Positions 34,137-43,510 of a stretch of 64,000 nt of DNA are shown in pieces. Under the pieces are notes generated by a model that was not told where the DNA came from, searched no databases, and saw nothing but the letters and a program-made list of their open reading frames with translations. How positions within the stretch are numbered: position 1 is the first letter of the stretch; every line of letters begins with the position of its first letter. The DNA is from Roseovarius lutimaris (GTDB taxonomy: Bacteria; Pseudomonadota; Alphaproteobacteria; Rhodobacterales; Rhodobacteraceae). Position numbers and translations under genes: made by a program. The stretch lies in contig NZ_FOVP01000009.1 of NCBI RefSeq assembly GCF_900115165.1, forward strand, positions 1-64,000, read 5' to 3'.

Positions 34137-34961
34137 ATGTGCAATTGCCACGATCACGATCATGACAATGACCCCAAATTCACCCGCCGCCAGGCCCTGA
34201 CCGGCACCGCCGCCTTGGGCGCGGCCACCGCAGCCACCTTTGCCGCAGGCGCCGCCGAGGCGCAGACCACCGACCCCTATGCGCCCCCCGCAGAACCGGC
34301 CCTGCCGCCAAGCGACATGGTGCTTGATCTGGCGCGCACCGCGCTTGTGGTCACCGATCCGCAAATCGACTTTCTGTCGCCCGACGGGGTAACCTGGGGC
34401 GTGGTCGGCGAAAGTGTGACGCGCAATAACACGGTCGAGAACATCGGCCGCCTGTTTCGCGCGGCCAAGGCCAAGGGGCTCACCGTGGCGATCTCGCCGC
34501 ATTATTACTATCCCACCGATCACGGCTGGAAATTTGAGGGCGCGCTTGAAAAACTGATGCACAAGATCGGCATGTTTGATCGCAAAGGCCCACTTACCCT
34601 CGACGGGTTCGAGGGGTCCGGCGCCGATTATATGCCTGAATACAAAGACTATATTCATGACGGTAAAACCATCATCTGTTCGCCGCACAAGGTTTATGGC
34701 CCCGAGACCAATGACATGGTCCTGCAACTGCGCAAGCGCGGTATTGATCAGGTGATCCTTGCGGGCATGTCGGCCAACCTCTGCACCGAAAGCCATATGC
34801 GCGAGTTGCTCGAACAGGGGTTCGAGGTGGCTGTGGTCTCTGACGGCACCGCCGCCGCGATGCTGCCCGAGGGCGACGGATATCTCGCCGCGCTTACCAA
34901 CTTTCGCTACATGGCCAATGCGCTCTGGACCACGGACGAGGTTGTCGAAAAGCTGGGCTGA
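34137..34961 (+). CDS. Tat-exported isochorismatase-fold cysteine hydrolase
   Basis: 274 residues; AAGGAT precedes the start. The N-terminus MCNCHDHDHDNDP is a Cys/His/Asp cluster that could bind metal, followed by the twin-arginine motif TRRQAL and a hydrophobic Ala-rich stretch ending AEAQ, a Tat signal. The mature part is the isochorismatase-like hydrolase fold with the catalytic Asp in TDPQIDFLS, a Lys in SPHKVYG and the nucleophile Cys in GMSANLCTES. Family members hydrolyse amides such as nicotinamide or carbamoyl compounds; the periplasmic location is unusual. The substrate is unknown. Confidence 0.9.
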   Translation: MCNCHDHDHDNDPKFTRRQALTGTAALGAATAATFAAGAAEAQTTDPYAPPAEPALPPSDMVLDLARTALVVTDPQIDFLSPDGVTWGVVGESVTRNNTVENIGRLFRAAKAKGLTVAISPHYYYPTDHGWKFEGALEKLMHKIGMFDRKGPLTLDGFEGSGADYMPEYKDYIHDGKTIICSPHKVYGPETNDMVLQLRKRGIDQVILAGMSANLCTESHMRELLEQGFEVAVVSDGTAAAMLPEGDGYLAALTNFRYMANALWTTDEVVEKLG

Positions 34962-34970
34962 CCCGGCCCG

Positions 34971-35050
34971 GCCCGGCGCGCCCGCCTTCGGGGATGAGGG
35001 CGGCGCGCCTTTTGCCTGCATCTCAACCGGGTGCAGGCATTTTCTTTTCC
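34971..35050 (+). terminator. two hairpins, the second with U-rich tail
   Basis: A GGCGCGCC stem (about 34975-35009) is followed by GCCTGCA (35014-35020) pairing with TGCAGGC (35032-35038), then ATTTTCTTTT. The second has the form of a Rho-independent terminator for the cysteine hydrolase gene and separates it from mtnP. Confidence 0.7.
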
Positions 35051-35101
35051 CGAAAACCGGCGTAACACTTTGTGAAACAGCAGATTTGGCAGGGATTTTA
35101 C

Positions 35102-35974
35102 ATGACTGAGACGATGATCGGCGTAATCGGCGGCTCTGGCCTCTATGAGATCGACGGGCTGGCGGATGCCGTCTGGCAAGCGGTTGAAACCCCTTGGGGC
35201 GCGCCTTCGGATCAGATCCTGACCGGCACGCTGGATGGCGTCAAAATGGCGTTTTTGCCGCGTCACGGGCGCGGTCATGTGCATTCGCCCACCACAGTGC
35301 CCTACCGCGCCAATATCGACGCGCTCAAACGTCTTGGCGTCACCGACGTGATCAGCGTTTCGGCCTGTGGCTCGTTTCGCGACAACATGGCGCCGGGTGA
35401 TTTCGTCATCGTTGATCAGTTCATCGACCGCACCTTCGCGCGCGAGAAATCCTTCTTTGGCGCCGGATGCGTGGCACATGTCAGCGTGGCGCATCCGACC
35501 TGCCCGCGCCTTGGCGAGGCCTGCGACGCGGCGGCGCGCGCGTCCGGTATCACCGTGCACAGGGGCGGCACCTATCTCGCCATGGAGGGCCCGCAGTTTT
35601 CCACGCTGGCGGAATCGAAAATGTACCGCGAGGTCTGGGGCTGTGATGTGATCGGCATGACCAATATGCCCGAGGCCAAGCTCGCCCGAGAGGCCGAGCT
35701 TTGCTATGCCTCCGTCGCAATGATCACCGATTACGATAGCTGGCACCCCGATCACGGCGAGGTCGATGTGACCGCCATCATCGCCACGCTGATGGGCAAC
35801 GCCGACAAGGGCCGCGACATGGTGCGTCGCCTGCCCGCGCTTTTGGGGGCGGATCGCGCGCCCTGCCCGCATGGCTGCGATCGGGCGCTTGAATTTGCCA
35901 TCCTGACCGCCCCCGAGGCCCGCGATCCGGCGCTTGTGGCCAGGCTTGATGCGGTCGCGGGCCGCGTTCTCTGA
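35102..35974 (+). CDS. mtnP: S-methyl-5'-thioadenosine phosphorylase
   Basis: 290 residues from the ATG at 35102 (after CAGGGA). Splits 5'-methylthioadenosine with phosphate to adenine and methylthioribose-1-phosphate in the methionine salvage pathway. Family signs: IGVIGGSGLYEIDGL at the N-terminus, LPRHGRGH with phosphate-binding residues, and MEGPQFSTLAESKMY. The adenine product is the substrate of apt, encoded 1.2 kb downstream on the same strand. 18 bases before the LysE gene, so likely one operon. Confidence 0.95.
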   Translation: MTETMIGVIGGSGLYEIDGLADAVWQAVETPWGAPSDQILTGTLDGVKMAFLPRHGRGHVHSPTTVPYRANIDALKRLGVTDVISVSACGSFRDNMAPGDFVIVDQFIDRTFAREKSFFGAGCVAHVSVAHPTCPRLGEACDAAARASGITVHRGGTYLAMEGPQFSTLAESKMYREVWGCDVIGMTNMPEAKLAREAELCYASVAMITDYDSWHPDHGEVDVTAIIATLMGNADKGRDMVRRLPALLGADRAPCPHGCDRALEFAILTAPEARDPALVARLDAVAGRVL

Positions 35975-35991
35975 CGTAAAAGGATACCGAT

Positions 35992-36618
35992 ATGCCGCTT
36001 GATCTCTGGCTTACCTTCGTTGCCGCCTCGACCGCGCTTTTGCTCATCCCCGGCCCGACGGTTCTTTTGGTGCTCAGCTATGCGCTAAGCCAGGGCCGAC
36101 GGGTCGCGCTTGCCTCGGCCACCGGCGTGGCCCTGGGCGACCTGATCGCGATGACCACCTCGCTTTTGGGGCTTGGCGCGCTTGTGCTGGCCTCGGCGAC
36201 GTTATTTACCCTGCTCAAATGGGTCGGCGCCGCCTATCTGATCTGGATGGGTGTGAAACTGTTGCGCGCGCCGCGCTCCGCCGGGTTAGAGGCCGCCGCC
36301 ACCGCCGAGAACAGCCCGCGTCAGGTTCTCACCCATGCCGCCGCCGTTACCGCCCTCAACCCGAAATCCATCGGTTTTTTCATTGCCTTCGTGCCGCAGT
36401 TCGTAACGCTCGGCGCCCCGCTTGGCCCGCAATTCGCGATCTTGATTGCCACATTTGTCGCGCTCGCGGCGATTAATGCGCTCGCCTATGCTATGTTGGC
36501 GGATCGGTTGCGCGCCACGATCAAGCGGCCTGCGGTGATTGCATGGTTGACGCGCTCGGGCGGCGTGGCCCTGATCGGGATGGGCCTCGTGACGGCAACC
36601 CTGCGCCGCTCTGCCTGA
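35992..36618 (+). CDS. LysE/RhtB-family exporter
   Basis: 208 residues, six transmembrane helices. The N-terminal signature GPTVLLVLSYALSQGRRVALASATGVALGD is diagnostic of the family, as is NPKSIGFFIAFVPQFV in the middle. Exports amino acids or related compounds; the substrate is not known. Follows mtnP by 17 bases with AAAAGGA before the start. Confidence 0.92.
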   Translation: MPLDLWLTFVAASTALLLIPGPTVLLVLSYALSQGRRVALASATGVALGDLIAMTTSLLGLGALVLASATLFTLLKWVGAAYLIWMGVKLLRAPRSAGLEAAATAENSPRQVLTHAAAVTALNPKSIGFFIAFVPQFVTLGAPLGPQFAILIATFVALAAINALAYAMLADRLRATIKRPAVIAWLTRSGGVALIGMGLVTATLRRSA

Positions 36619-36695
36619 CCGGGGGCCGGTAAACTCTTCGCGCGCGAACCGCGCAACACTGGACGCAGAGGCCCTTGTTCGTCACAACATTAAAC

Positions 36696-37076
36696 ATGAC
36701 ACGGATCACCGAAAAACTCACCGATCAGGCTTGGCGCCATCAGATAGGCCGCAAGTTCGAGTCGCTCACCGACGAGATATTTCAGGTCATCCGCTGGGTG
36801 CTTGTGGTCGGCTTTGCCAGCTATCTCGCCAAGTCCCATGACGAAGTCATCTTTGCCATCACCTATTGGATACTTTCGGCATTGCTCTTTGGCTATATCG
36901 CCTCGCGCTTCCTGCTGCGGCCCGAAATCCCGTTTCTCGGCAATCCCGAGGGCCGCCTCGCCCGCCTGCTTCAATCCGCGCTCAATTTCCTGCTTTGCGT
37001 CGTTGTCTTCGGCCTCACACTCTGGACCGTCAGCGCCCTTACCCAGGCCATCGCTGAATATCGTGGCGCGCTCTGA
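36696..37076 (+). CDS. uncharacterised membrane protein
   Basis: 126 residues from the ATG at 36696; a TTG at 36675 is a weaker choice. Three hydrophobic segments: [36 protein letters not shown] and [18 protein letters not shown]. No family recognised. It lies between the LysE gene and apt on the same strand, with 62 bases to apt, so it may be part of the same transcript. Confidence 0.65.
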   Translation: MTRITEKLTDQAWRHQIGRKFESLTDEIFQVIRWVLVVGFASYLAKSHDEVIFAITYWILSALLFGYIASRFLLRPEIPFLGNPEGRLARLLQSALNFLLCVVVFGLTLWTVSALTQAIAEYRGAL

Positions 37077-37138
37077 GCCCTTGCGCTTGCGCCCGCCTTG
37101 CGTCACAACCGCCGCCGGATCACAATCGGAGCCAGAGC

Positions 37139-37678
37139 ATGCCTGCCACCAAAACCGTCAAGGATTATATCCGCACGATCAAGGATTTCCCGCATGAAGG
37201 CATCATGTTCCGGGATGTCACCACGCTTTTCGCCGATCCGCGCGGCTTTCGCATCGCCATCGACCAGATGCTGCACCCCTACGCCGGGCAACGCATCGAC
37301 AAGGTTGTTGGCCTTGAGGCGCGCGGCTTCATCCTTGGCGGCGCCATTGCCCATCAACTGTCGGTGGGATTCGTGCCGGTCCGCAAAAAGGGAAAACTGC
37401 CCGCAGCGGTGATTTCAGAGGACTACCAGCTTGAATATGGCGAGGCGGTGGTTGAAATCCACGACGACGCCATCCAGCCGGGCGAGAAAATCCTCGTGGT
37501 CGATGACCTTCTGGCCACCGGCGGCACCGCAGCGGCGGGTATTCGCCTGATCGAACGATTGGGCGGTGAAATCCTAAGCTGTGCCTTCATCATCGACCTG
37601 CCCGATCTTGGCGGGCGCGCCCGGCTTGAAACCATGGGCATGGACGTTCACGCACTTTGTGCTTTCGACGGGCTCTGA
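37139..37678 (+). CDS. apt: adenine phosphoribosyltransferase
   Basis: 179 residues. Converts adenine and PRPP to AMP. The PRPP-binding motif [12 protein letters not shown] is at residues about 120-131, and the N-terminal [20 protein letters not shown] is standard for Apt. Together with mtnP upstream this makes a purine salvage pair: adenine released from methylthioadenosine is recaptured. A copy of the dispersed intergenic sequence follows the stop. Confidence 0.96.
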   Translation: MPATKTVKDYIRTIKDFPHEGIMFRDVTTLFADPRGFRIAIDQMLHPYAGQRIDKVVGLEARGFILGGAIAHQLSVGFVPVRKKGKLPAAVISEDYQLEYGEAVVEIHDDAIQPGEKILVVDDLLATGGTAAAGIRLIERLGGEILSCAFIIDLPDLGGRARLETMGMDVHALCAFDGL

Positions 37679-37682
37679 ACAG

Positions 37683-37709
37683 CTTTCACCATTCCAAAAA
37701 TACTCAATT
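37683..37709. repeat. dispersed intergenic sequence, copy between apt and LysM gene
   Basis: CTTTCACCATTCCAAAAATACTC and flanks, lying between convergent genes. Matches copies at 8368, 27916, 57671/57701 and 60239. Confidence 0.6.
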
Positions 37710-37722
37710 CCACCGCTCACCG

Positions 37723-38748
37723 CTACTGTAACTGTTGCCAGAATATCCCAAGATGGCGCTCTACGATCTCGGCGTAGCGGCCGCTGTCGCGCAGTGCCTT
37801 CAACCCGGCATTGACCCGGTACAGATGGGTTGTTCCGCGCCAGTGCTTTTTCGAGATCACCACATGAAGCGCCTCGCGTGAGAGCGGCGGATCAAGCGGC
37901 ACGACACGACCGCGAAGGCCCATCGCCACGATCTTCGATGCGCCCTCAAACACATTCACCGTCACCGCATCCACCTCGCCCGCCATCAACGCCTCGAAAC
38001 AGGCCTCGGGGCTTGGCGGCTGGATCAGCGTGACCTTGCCCTCGCTCAGCCAACGCCGGTCTGCCCGGTCAAGGTCATCGGAGATGGCACTCGCAGGGCG
38101 ACACAGGTGACGCCCGACAATATCGGCATCGCTTTTGTACGTCAGCGCGCTATCGGCCCGCTTGAAAAGCATGATCGGCAGGTCAAGAACCGGATCGGAA
38201 AAGTGGAAATTCTGACAGATCTTTCCGCCCTTCGCAGCCGCGCAATCGGGCTTCACCCAGGGAAAGCCCATGTCATAGCGCTGTTCGTCCAGCAGCGGAA
38301 ACAGGTGCTGCGTCCGGTCATCGACCCAGATCACCTCGTAGGGGACCGGCGCCGGGCTAAGTTCGAGCGCCGCGTTCAAAAGCTCGGTCACAAGCCCGTT
38401 GCCCGGCCAGTTCTGATCGGTGAAGGGCGGATTATTGCCCCTCGTCAACAGGGTCATTTCCGCGCCGGATTGCAACAACGGCGTCGCGTCAGCTACGGCA
38501 TTGCTGGCCGGGCATGGAATATAGAGTTCGGTCCCCGGCCCGACCGCTTGCTGATTATCCGAAAGGTTGGCCTGATTGGCGTAATAGATCAGGGTCCATT
38601 GATCCTGATCGTCGTAATGCGCGGCGGCGATTGACGCCAGGGTATCGCCCGGCTGGGTACGATAGGTCACGTCGCAAAACGCGTTAGCCATGCCCGGCAG
38701 CACAAGCAGGACCGCCGCCGTGATGACGTCTTTGAATGCGCTCACCAT
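37723..38748 (-). CDS. LysM domain fused to solute-binding protein, second of pair
   Basis: 341 residues. A signal peptide (ending GMANA) is followed by a LysM domain (residues about 28-78: YRTQPGDTLASIAAAHY and GTELYIPCP) and then a type 2 periplasmic binding protein of the SBP_bac_3 class (GNNPPFTDQNWPGNGLVTELL, then DRTQHLFPLLDEQRYDMGFPW, and GEVDAVTVN). LysM binds peptidoglycan or chitin-type GlcNAc chains, so the protein may anchor a ligand sensor to the cell wall. Six Cys in the mature part suggest disulfides. The start is four bases after the stop of a paralogue. No ABC permease or ATPase gene is nearby. Confidence 0.87.
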   Translation of the reverse strand: MVSAFKDVITAAVLLVLPGMANAFCDVTYRTQPGDTLASIAAAHYDDQDQWTLIYYANQANLSDNQQAVGPGTELYIPCPASNAVADATPLLQSGAEMTLLTRGNNPPFTDQNWPGNGLVTELLNAALELSPAPVPYEVIWVDDRTQHLFPLLDEQRYDMGFPWVKPDCAAAKGGKICQNFHFSDPVLDLPIMLFKRADSALTYKSDADIVGRHLCRPASAISDDLDRADRRWLSEGKVTLIQPPSPEACFEALMAGEVDAVTVNVFEGASKIVAMGLRGRVVPLDPPLSREALHVVISKKHWRGTTHLYRVNAGLKALRDSGRYAEIVERHLGIFWQQLQ

Positions 38749-38752
38749 CGGA

Positions 38753-39835
38753 TCAGAACCCCGCCCAAATGCGGGTCATGTGGTTGTGCATAATCTGTTG
38801 ATAGGTGCCATCCGACTTGATCCCCGCCAGCCCACGATTGAAAAGCGCAATGATCGCGCCGCCCTCCGGGTGGGATTTATGTACCACCACATGAAGCCCC
38901 TGAATCGACAGTGGCCGGGTCTGGACGATCTCGACCTGATCCTTGAGATTCAACTCTTTCAGGGCGGTGCGCCCGGTGAATTCGTTGATCGCAACCGCAT
39001 CCACCTTGCCTTGGGTCAAAAGGTCGAAACACTGCGCGACGCTGCGGGGTTGTTCCAGTGTGATCCTGGCATCGGCCAGCCAGCGCCGTCCCGGGCGATC
39101 AAGGTCATGGGTGAACGATCCCGCCGGTCGGCAAAGCCGCTTGCCGAGCAGATCATCGTCGCTGTCAAAGGCCAGCGGGCGGGCCCTGTCGGTGAACAAC
39201 AGGATCAACGTTTCAAAGATCGCGTCGGAAAACAGGAAGTTCCCACAGCGGTATTCATCGGGCTGCGCCGTGCAATCGGGCCGATACCAAGGGAAACCCA
39301 CATCCAGAAGCGCATTCGATAACAGCGGATCAAGATGCGAGGCCCGATCTTCGACCCAGTGGATCGCATAGCCCTGCGCCGGCGCGGCCTTTGCCATGGC
39401 AGCATTGACCACATCGCTCAACAGGCCGCCATTGGGCAGGGTCGGCTCGGTAAAGGGGGCAAAATCGCCGGCGGTCAGCATGTTGATCTTGCCACGGGTC
39501 GCGGCACTGCCGGCCACCTGAATAATCGGGGCGGCGGCGCGGGCGGGGACACGGGGCATTTCGGTGCCACCGCTTAACCCGAGGGGCAGCCCGTTGATAC
39601 AGGCCAGCCGCAGCGTCATGCCGGTATAAATCGAATCCGGACGTTCGCCGATCCTGTCGAGATTGGTGTTATGGATCGCCGTCCACATCCTGGCATCCTT
39701 ATACTGGCTATCGGCAATCAACGACAGGCTATCGCCAGGCTTGACAGTATAGACCCCGCCACAGGTTTGCCCCGCCGCCGCCGTGCCAAAGAAACCCGCA
39801 ACCGCCAAGAGACCACTAGCAATAGTATTCAGCAT
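38753..39835 (-). CDS. LysM domain fused to solute-binding protein, first of pair
   Basis: 360 residues from the ATG at 39835. Same layout as the next gene: signal peptide (ending TAAAG), LysM (YTVKPGDSLSLIADSQY), a low-complexity linker rich in Ala/Pro (about residues 95-115), then an SBP_bac_3 domain (GDFAPFTEPTLPNGGLLSDVVNAAM; DRASHLDPLLSNALLDVGFPW; GKRLCRPAG; GKVDAVAIN). Shared motifs show it is a diverged tandem duplicate of the gene at 37723-38748. No transport partner is encoded nearby, so it may act as a sensor or enzyme-like binding protein rather than in import. Confidence 0.87.
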   Translation of the reverse strand: MLNTIASGLLAVAGFFGTAAAGQTCGGVYTVKPGDSLSLIADSQYKDARMWTAIHNTNLDRIGERPDSIYTGMTLRLACINGLPLGLSGGTEMPRVPARAAAPIIQVAGSAATRGKINMLTAGDFAPFTEPTLPNGGLLSDVVNAAMAKAAPAQGYAIHWVEDRASHLDPLLSNALLDVGFPWYRPDCTAQPDEYRCGNFLFSDAIFETLILLFTDRARPLAFDSDDDLLGKRLCRPAGSFTHDLDRPGRRWLADARITLEQPRSVAQCFDLLTQGKVDAVAINEFTGRTALKELNLKDQVEIVQTRPLSIQGLHVVVHKSHPEGGAIIALFNRGLAGIKSDGTYQQIMHNHMTRIWAGF

Positions 39836-39958
39836 AATACACAACCCCCAGATAATGGGGCAATAAGGCCAGACCACCCGCTTGGGTCAAGGACCGTTTC
39901 AGGTGAAAAACGACGCACCCCACACGCCGGACGGGCAGCACCTTGAAATCTGGCGGTT

Positions 39959-40597
39959 TTACATCACCGACAGGCGCGCCTGAAGGCGCAGGGCATGGCT
40001 TGGGTCCTGGCTTGCGGCGGGCAAAACCGGATCATATCCCGCCCGGATCAGCGCGGCGATTTCGGGGCGCAGAATCACCTGCCCACCATCGGGCAGCGCC
40101 GCCAGCGGCGAGCGGTCCTGAAACGCGCGGTCCGACCACAAGAGGATGGTCTGCACGATTTGGCTCAGGGCCAGAGTTTCGGCAGGCACCGCGCCAAGCT
40201 GATCGTCCATCCGCAGGAACACGAAACTGGCCTTGATCGCACCATCCGCGTCAAACCGGAAAATCCGGTACTGATTGGCATCCGCCCGCTCAAGACGCGC
40301 CACAAGCGGCGCCAGATCAGGGATCAGCCGGTCAAGATCGGGCACCTCAAGCAATTCCTGCCAGTCGCGAAAGAAAAACAGCATCAGGTTGGCGCCAAGC
40401 TCGGGGTCGGTTTCGGCCATCTTGTGATCGGCCAATGTCACCACCGCCTCGATCGCGCCTTTGACCACGCTCAGGGTCTTGTCGTCGACGCCAAAAACGA
40501 TCGGCACGATCGGCCGCCCCCAGCGGGCAAACAGAAAACTCTCGTCACTGCGCGTGAACAGCGCCTCGACATCCTGCGGCGTCAGCGGCTCGCTCAT
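39959..40597 (-). CDS. uncharacterised conserved protein downstream of ruvB
   Basis: 212 residues from the ATG at 40597, preceded by AAGGGTGATCC. No signal peptide or membrane segments. Begins MSEPLTPQDVEALFTRSDE; conserved-looking blocks are FLFARWGRPIVPIVFGVDD and GANLMLFFFRDWQELLEVPDL. Probably a cytoplasmic alpha/beta protein. I do not recognise a named family with certainty. Lies 120 bases downstream of ruvB on the same strand. Confidence 0.8.
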   Translation of the reverse strand: MSEPLTPQDVEALFTRSDESFLFARWGRPIVPIVFGVDDKTLSVVKGAIEAVVTLADHKMAETDPELGANLMLFFFRDWQELLEVPDLDRLIPDLAPLVARLERADANQYRIFRFDADGAIKASFVFLRMDDQLGAVPAETLALSQIVQTILLWSDRAFQDRSPLAALPDGGQVILRPEIAALIRAGYDPVLPAASQDPSHALRLQARLSVM

Positions 40598-40676
40598 CGG
40601 ATCACCCTTTCGGTTTTGCGCCCCCCGATAACAAAGCCTGCCGGGCTGCGCCATCCCCTGCGCCCAACCAAGGCGC

Positions 40677-40691
40677 GTGGGTTTCACCCAC
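40677..40691. repeat. short palindrome GTGGGT-TTC-ACCCAC
   Basis: Six-base arms around three bases, followed by CCTACGGGC. This type of sequence is common between genes in GC-rich Proteobacteria. It lies between the ruvB stop and the next gene; a role as weak terminator is possible. Confidence 0.4.
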
Positions 40692-40716
40692 CCTACGGGC
40701 CGATGCGCCCGCCGCC

Positions 40717-41745
40717 CTAGTCCTCGAACATATCCGACTGCCCCCTGGCGCCGGGCGCGGGCAGGCCAAGATGATGCCAGCCGCCCTGCGTCAGCATCCG
40801 CCCGCGCGGGGTGCGCTGGATCAGGCCCTGCTGCAACAGGAACGGCTCAATCACCTCTTCCAGGGCGTCGCGCGATTCACTCAGCGCGGCACTGAGCGTC
40901 TCGATCCCGACCGGCCCGCCCTGATAGGCCTCGGCAATCAGGCGCAGATAGCGCCGGTCGGCGCCATCGAGCCCAAGGTGATCGACCCCCAACCGCGTCA
41001 GCGAGCTATCGGCAAGCCCTTTGGAGATCACGCCGTTGCCCTCGACCACGGCGAAATCCACCACCCGGCGCAACAGCCGCCCGGCGATCCGCGGCGTGCC
41101 GCGCGAGCGCCGGGCAATCTCCATCGCGCCGGAGCTGTCGGTCGGCACATTCAACAGCCGCGCATTGCGCGTCACGATCTCGTGCAGCTCTTCGATCTTG
41201 TAAAACTGAAGCCGCGTCGGAATGCCAAAGCGATCGCGCAGCGGCGTCGTCAAAAGGCCAAGCCGCGTGGTTGCACCGACAAGCGTGAAGGGCTGCAATT
41301 CAATCCGCACCGTGCGCGCGGCTGGCCCGGCCCCGATCACAAGATCAAGCTCGAAATCCTCAAGCGCGGGGTAAAGCACCTCTTCCACCGCCGGGTTCAG
41401 CCGGTGAATTTCGTCGATGAACAACACATCGTTGCGTTCAAGATTGGTCAGGATCGCCGCCAGATCGCCGGCCTTGGCCAGCACCGGCCCCGAGGTCATG
41501 CGAAACCCGACGCCAAGTTCTTTGGCCATGATCTGGGCCAGCGTCGTCTTGCCAAGGCCGGGGGGGCCATGAAACAGCGTGTGATCCATCGCCTCGCCGC
41601 GTTGGCGCGCCGATTGGATGAACACCGACAGGTTGGCGCGCGCCTCGGCCTGACCGATGAACTCCGACAGGGCCTGCGGGCGCAAACTGCGATCAAAATC
41701 TTCCGGAAGCTCCTCTGGCCGCACTGTCGGATCGGGCTGTGACAT
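40717..41745 (-). CDS. ruvB: Holliday junction branch migration ATPase RuvB
   Basis: 342 residues. AAA+ motor that drives branch migration of Holliday junctions with RuvA. Walker [12 protein letters not shown] near residue 61, Walker [10 protein letters not shown] near residue 110, sensor 1 [19 protein letters not shown], and a C-terminal winged helix with [18 protein letters not shown]. Usual length. Last of the ruvC-ruvA-ruvB operon; begins four bases after ruvA. Confidence 0.98.
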   Translation of the reverse strand: MSQPDPTVRPEELPEDFDRSLRPQALSEFIGQAEARANLSVFIQSARQRGEAMDHTLFHGPPGLGKTTLAQIMAKELGVGFRMTSGPVLAKAGDLAAILTNLERNDVLFIDEIHRLNPAVEEVLYPALEDFELDLVIGAGPAARTVRIELQPFTLVGATTRLGLLTTPLRDRFGIPTRLQFYKIEELHEIVTRNARLLNVPTDSSGAMEIARRSRGTPRIAGRLLRRVVDFAVVEGNGVISKGLADSSLTRLGVDHLGLDGADRRYLRLIAEAYQGGPVGIETLSAALSESRDALEEVIEPFLLQQGLIQRTPRGRMLTQGGWHHLGLPAPGARGQSDMFED

Positions 41746-41748
41746 GGA

Positions 41749-42417
41749 TTACCCCTTTGGCGCCAAGAGCTTGAGCGACAGCCGGATCAAGTCTGGCGTG
41801 GCCGCATCGGGGGCCTCGCCCGCCATTTGCGCCACCGCACTTGCCGCCTCGCCCGGGCTATAGCCAAGGTTGGTGAGCGCCGAGAGTGCCTCGGCCTGTG
41901 CGCCGCGATTGGGCGCGGCCGCAGGTGCCGGGGCGGCGGCGCGTGGTGCGCGCTCGATCACCGCGTCCTCGGCGTCATCCAGTACCGGCGCCGGGGTCGC
42001 GCCCATTGCCATCACCGTGGGCGCCTTGTCTTTCAGCTCGTTGACCACCCGTTGACCGGTTTTCGCGCCAATCCCCTTGGCCGCCGTGACCGAGTTCCAG
42101 TCGCCAAGCGCAATCGCGCGCCCGACACCATCGGGACCAAGTGCACCCAGAATGGCGAGCGAGGCCTTGGCGCCGACGCCCTGCACACTCATCAACAGGC
42201 GGTGCCATTCCTTTTCGACAAGGGTCGTGAACCCGAACAGTTGCAGGATATCCTCGCGCACCAGAAGATCGGTATAAAGCGCCACATGCTCGCCCACCCC
42301 CGGCAGCGACGAAAGCGTGCGCTCTGAGCAATAAACCAGATATCCAACCCCGCGCACGTCAATCAAAACGTAATCGCTTGTGCGATAATCAATCCGCCCT
42401 GCGATCCGCCCAATCAT
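41749..42417 (-). CDS. ruvA: Holliday junction DNA-binding protein RuvA
   Basis: 222 residues. The N-terminal OB-fold ([31 protein letters not shown]), two helix-hairpin-helix units in the middle ([38 protein letters not shown]), an Ala/Pro-rich flexible linker near residues 145-170 and a C-terminal RuvB-binding domain ([18 protein letters not shown]). Its start overlaps ruvC by four bases. Confidence 0.98.
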   Translation of the reverse strand: MIGRIAGRIDYRTSDYVLIDVRGVGYLVYCSERTLSSLPGVGEHVALYTDLLVREDILQLFGFTTLVEKEWHRLLMSVQGVGAKASLAILGALGPDGVGRAIALGDWNSVTAAKGIGAKTGQRVVNELKDKAPTVMAMGATPAPVLDDAEDAVIERAPRAAAPAPAAAPNRGAQAEALSALTNLGYSPGEAASAVAQMAGEAPDAATPDLIRLSLKLLAPKG

Positions 42418-42920
42418 GCGCTTGCCCTCTGCACCGCATCGGCGAGCATGGAGGTGCTGCGCGCGTGATGGGCATGACAGATCGCCACCGCCAAAGCATC
42501 CGCCGCATCGGGCCCGGCCAATTCGACCCCCGGCAATTGCACCTTGACCATATGGGCGACCTGTTCCTTGGCGGCATGGCCGACGCCAACAACGGTTTTC
42601 TTGACCGTGTTCGGCGAATATTCCCCGACGGCAAGGCCGAATTGCGCCGGCACCAGAAGCGCGATACCACGCGCCTGCCCAAGCTTGAGAGTGCCCGCGC
42701 CATCCTTGTTGACGAAGGTCTGTTCGACCGCCGCCGCCTCGGGCGCATAACGATTCAAGATATCGGTGAGTTGGTCGTAGAGCGAGAGCAATCGCGCCGC
42801 CAGATCGGTGCCACTGGAATGGCAGATTCCGTTTGCCACATGGCTAAGGCGGCTTCCATTCACGTCGATCAAGCCCCAGCCAAGGTTTCGCAACCCGGGA
42901 TCAATTCCCAAAACCCGCAT
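42414..42920 (-). CDS. ruvC: Holliday junction resolvase RuvC
   Basis: 168 residues. Endonuclease that cuts Holliday junctions; RNase H fold. Acidic active site residues lie in [14 protein letters not shown] (residue 7), AVEQTF (about 66) and [14 protein letters not shown] (near 138-142). First gene of the operon, with 307 bases of upstream non-coding DNA before the DUF1127 gene. Confidence 0.98.
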   Translation of the reverse strand: MRVLGIDPGLRNLGWGLIDVNGSRLSHVANGICHSSGTDLAARLLSLYDQLTDILNRYAPEAAAVEQTFVNKDGAGTLKLGQARGIALLVPAQFGLAVGEYSPNTVKKTVVGVGHAAKEQVAHMVKVQLPGVELAGPDAADALAVAICHAHHARSTSMLADAVQRASA

Positions 42921-43227
42921 TTTCCTGCCCTGCCCATCTGTTTTTCAAGCAATAGCACGAAACGGGAACAAAGGCCAAGCGGAATGCGAGTTTCCAAACT
43001 GCCCGTTTTGAGGGCACTGCGTTGCAAATCCGCCGCCATCACGTGGAGCTCACAGGGACGGCACCATATTAAACATCTGATAATTATGAATTTAAATCGC
43101 CTGCGAACCCATGCATAAAACGCATAAGGACTATGCAATAAACCCGGCTTGCAGGAATAGTTTTCTCTCACTACCTGCCTCTCAGACACAGACAAGCTCT
43201 GGCACCTCATATTCAAGGAACACAATC
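42921..43227. other. divergent intergenic region, ruvC / DUF1127 gene
   Basis: About 307 bases containing a strongly AT-rich section (43065-43100) that suits promoters for the plus-strand DUF1127 gene. A reading frame running in from 43111 has no coding character before the ATG at 43228. Nothing else recognised. Confidence 0.55.
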
Positions 43228-43425
43228 ATGGCCGTCATCGACAGCACCCGTCCTCTCAATGCCTCCACCGGCTTCGGTGGCTTTTTCGCCCGCGTCCTTG
43301 GCGCGGTGTCTGCCTGGAACGAACGTCGCACCACGCGCAATGCGCTGTCGCAACTGTCAGACCGCGAACTTGACGATATCGGCCTGGCTCGTGGCGATAT
43401 CGACGCGATTGCACGCCAAGTCTAA
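43228..43425 (+). CDS. DUF1127 small protein
   Basis: 65 residues; CAAGGAA precedes the start. The C-terminal 45 residues carry the DUF1127 (YjiS-like) pattern WNERRTTRNALSQLSDRELDDIGLARGDID. In alphaproteobacteria such small Arg-rich proteins affect RNA turnover and phosphate or stress responses. A strong terminator follows 20 bases after the stop. Confidence 0.92.
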   Translation: MAVIDSTRPLNASTGFGGFFARVLGAVSAWNERRTTRNALSQLSDRELDDIGLARGDIDAIARQV

Positions 43426-43444
43426 GCGCGGCGAAAGCCCAAAA

Positions 43445-43491
43445 CATCAAAAGCCCTGCTGCGGAGCAATCCGCGCAGGGCTTTTTTGATG
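43445..43491. terminator. strong bidirectional Rho-independent terminator
   Basis: GCCCTGC-T-GCGGA, loop GCAA, TCCGC-GCAGGGC, flanked by AAAA on the left and TTTTTT on the right, and extended by CATC/GATG. It ends the DUF1127 gene (plus) and, read on the other strand, could end the gene at 43511-43855. Confidence 0.92.
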
Positions 43492-43510
43492 TCGAAACGC
43501 CAATGCTTGC

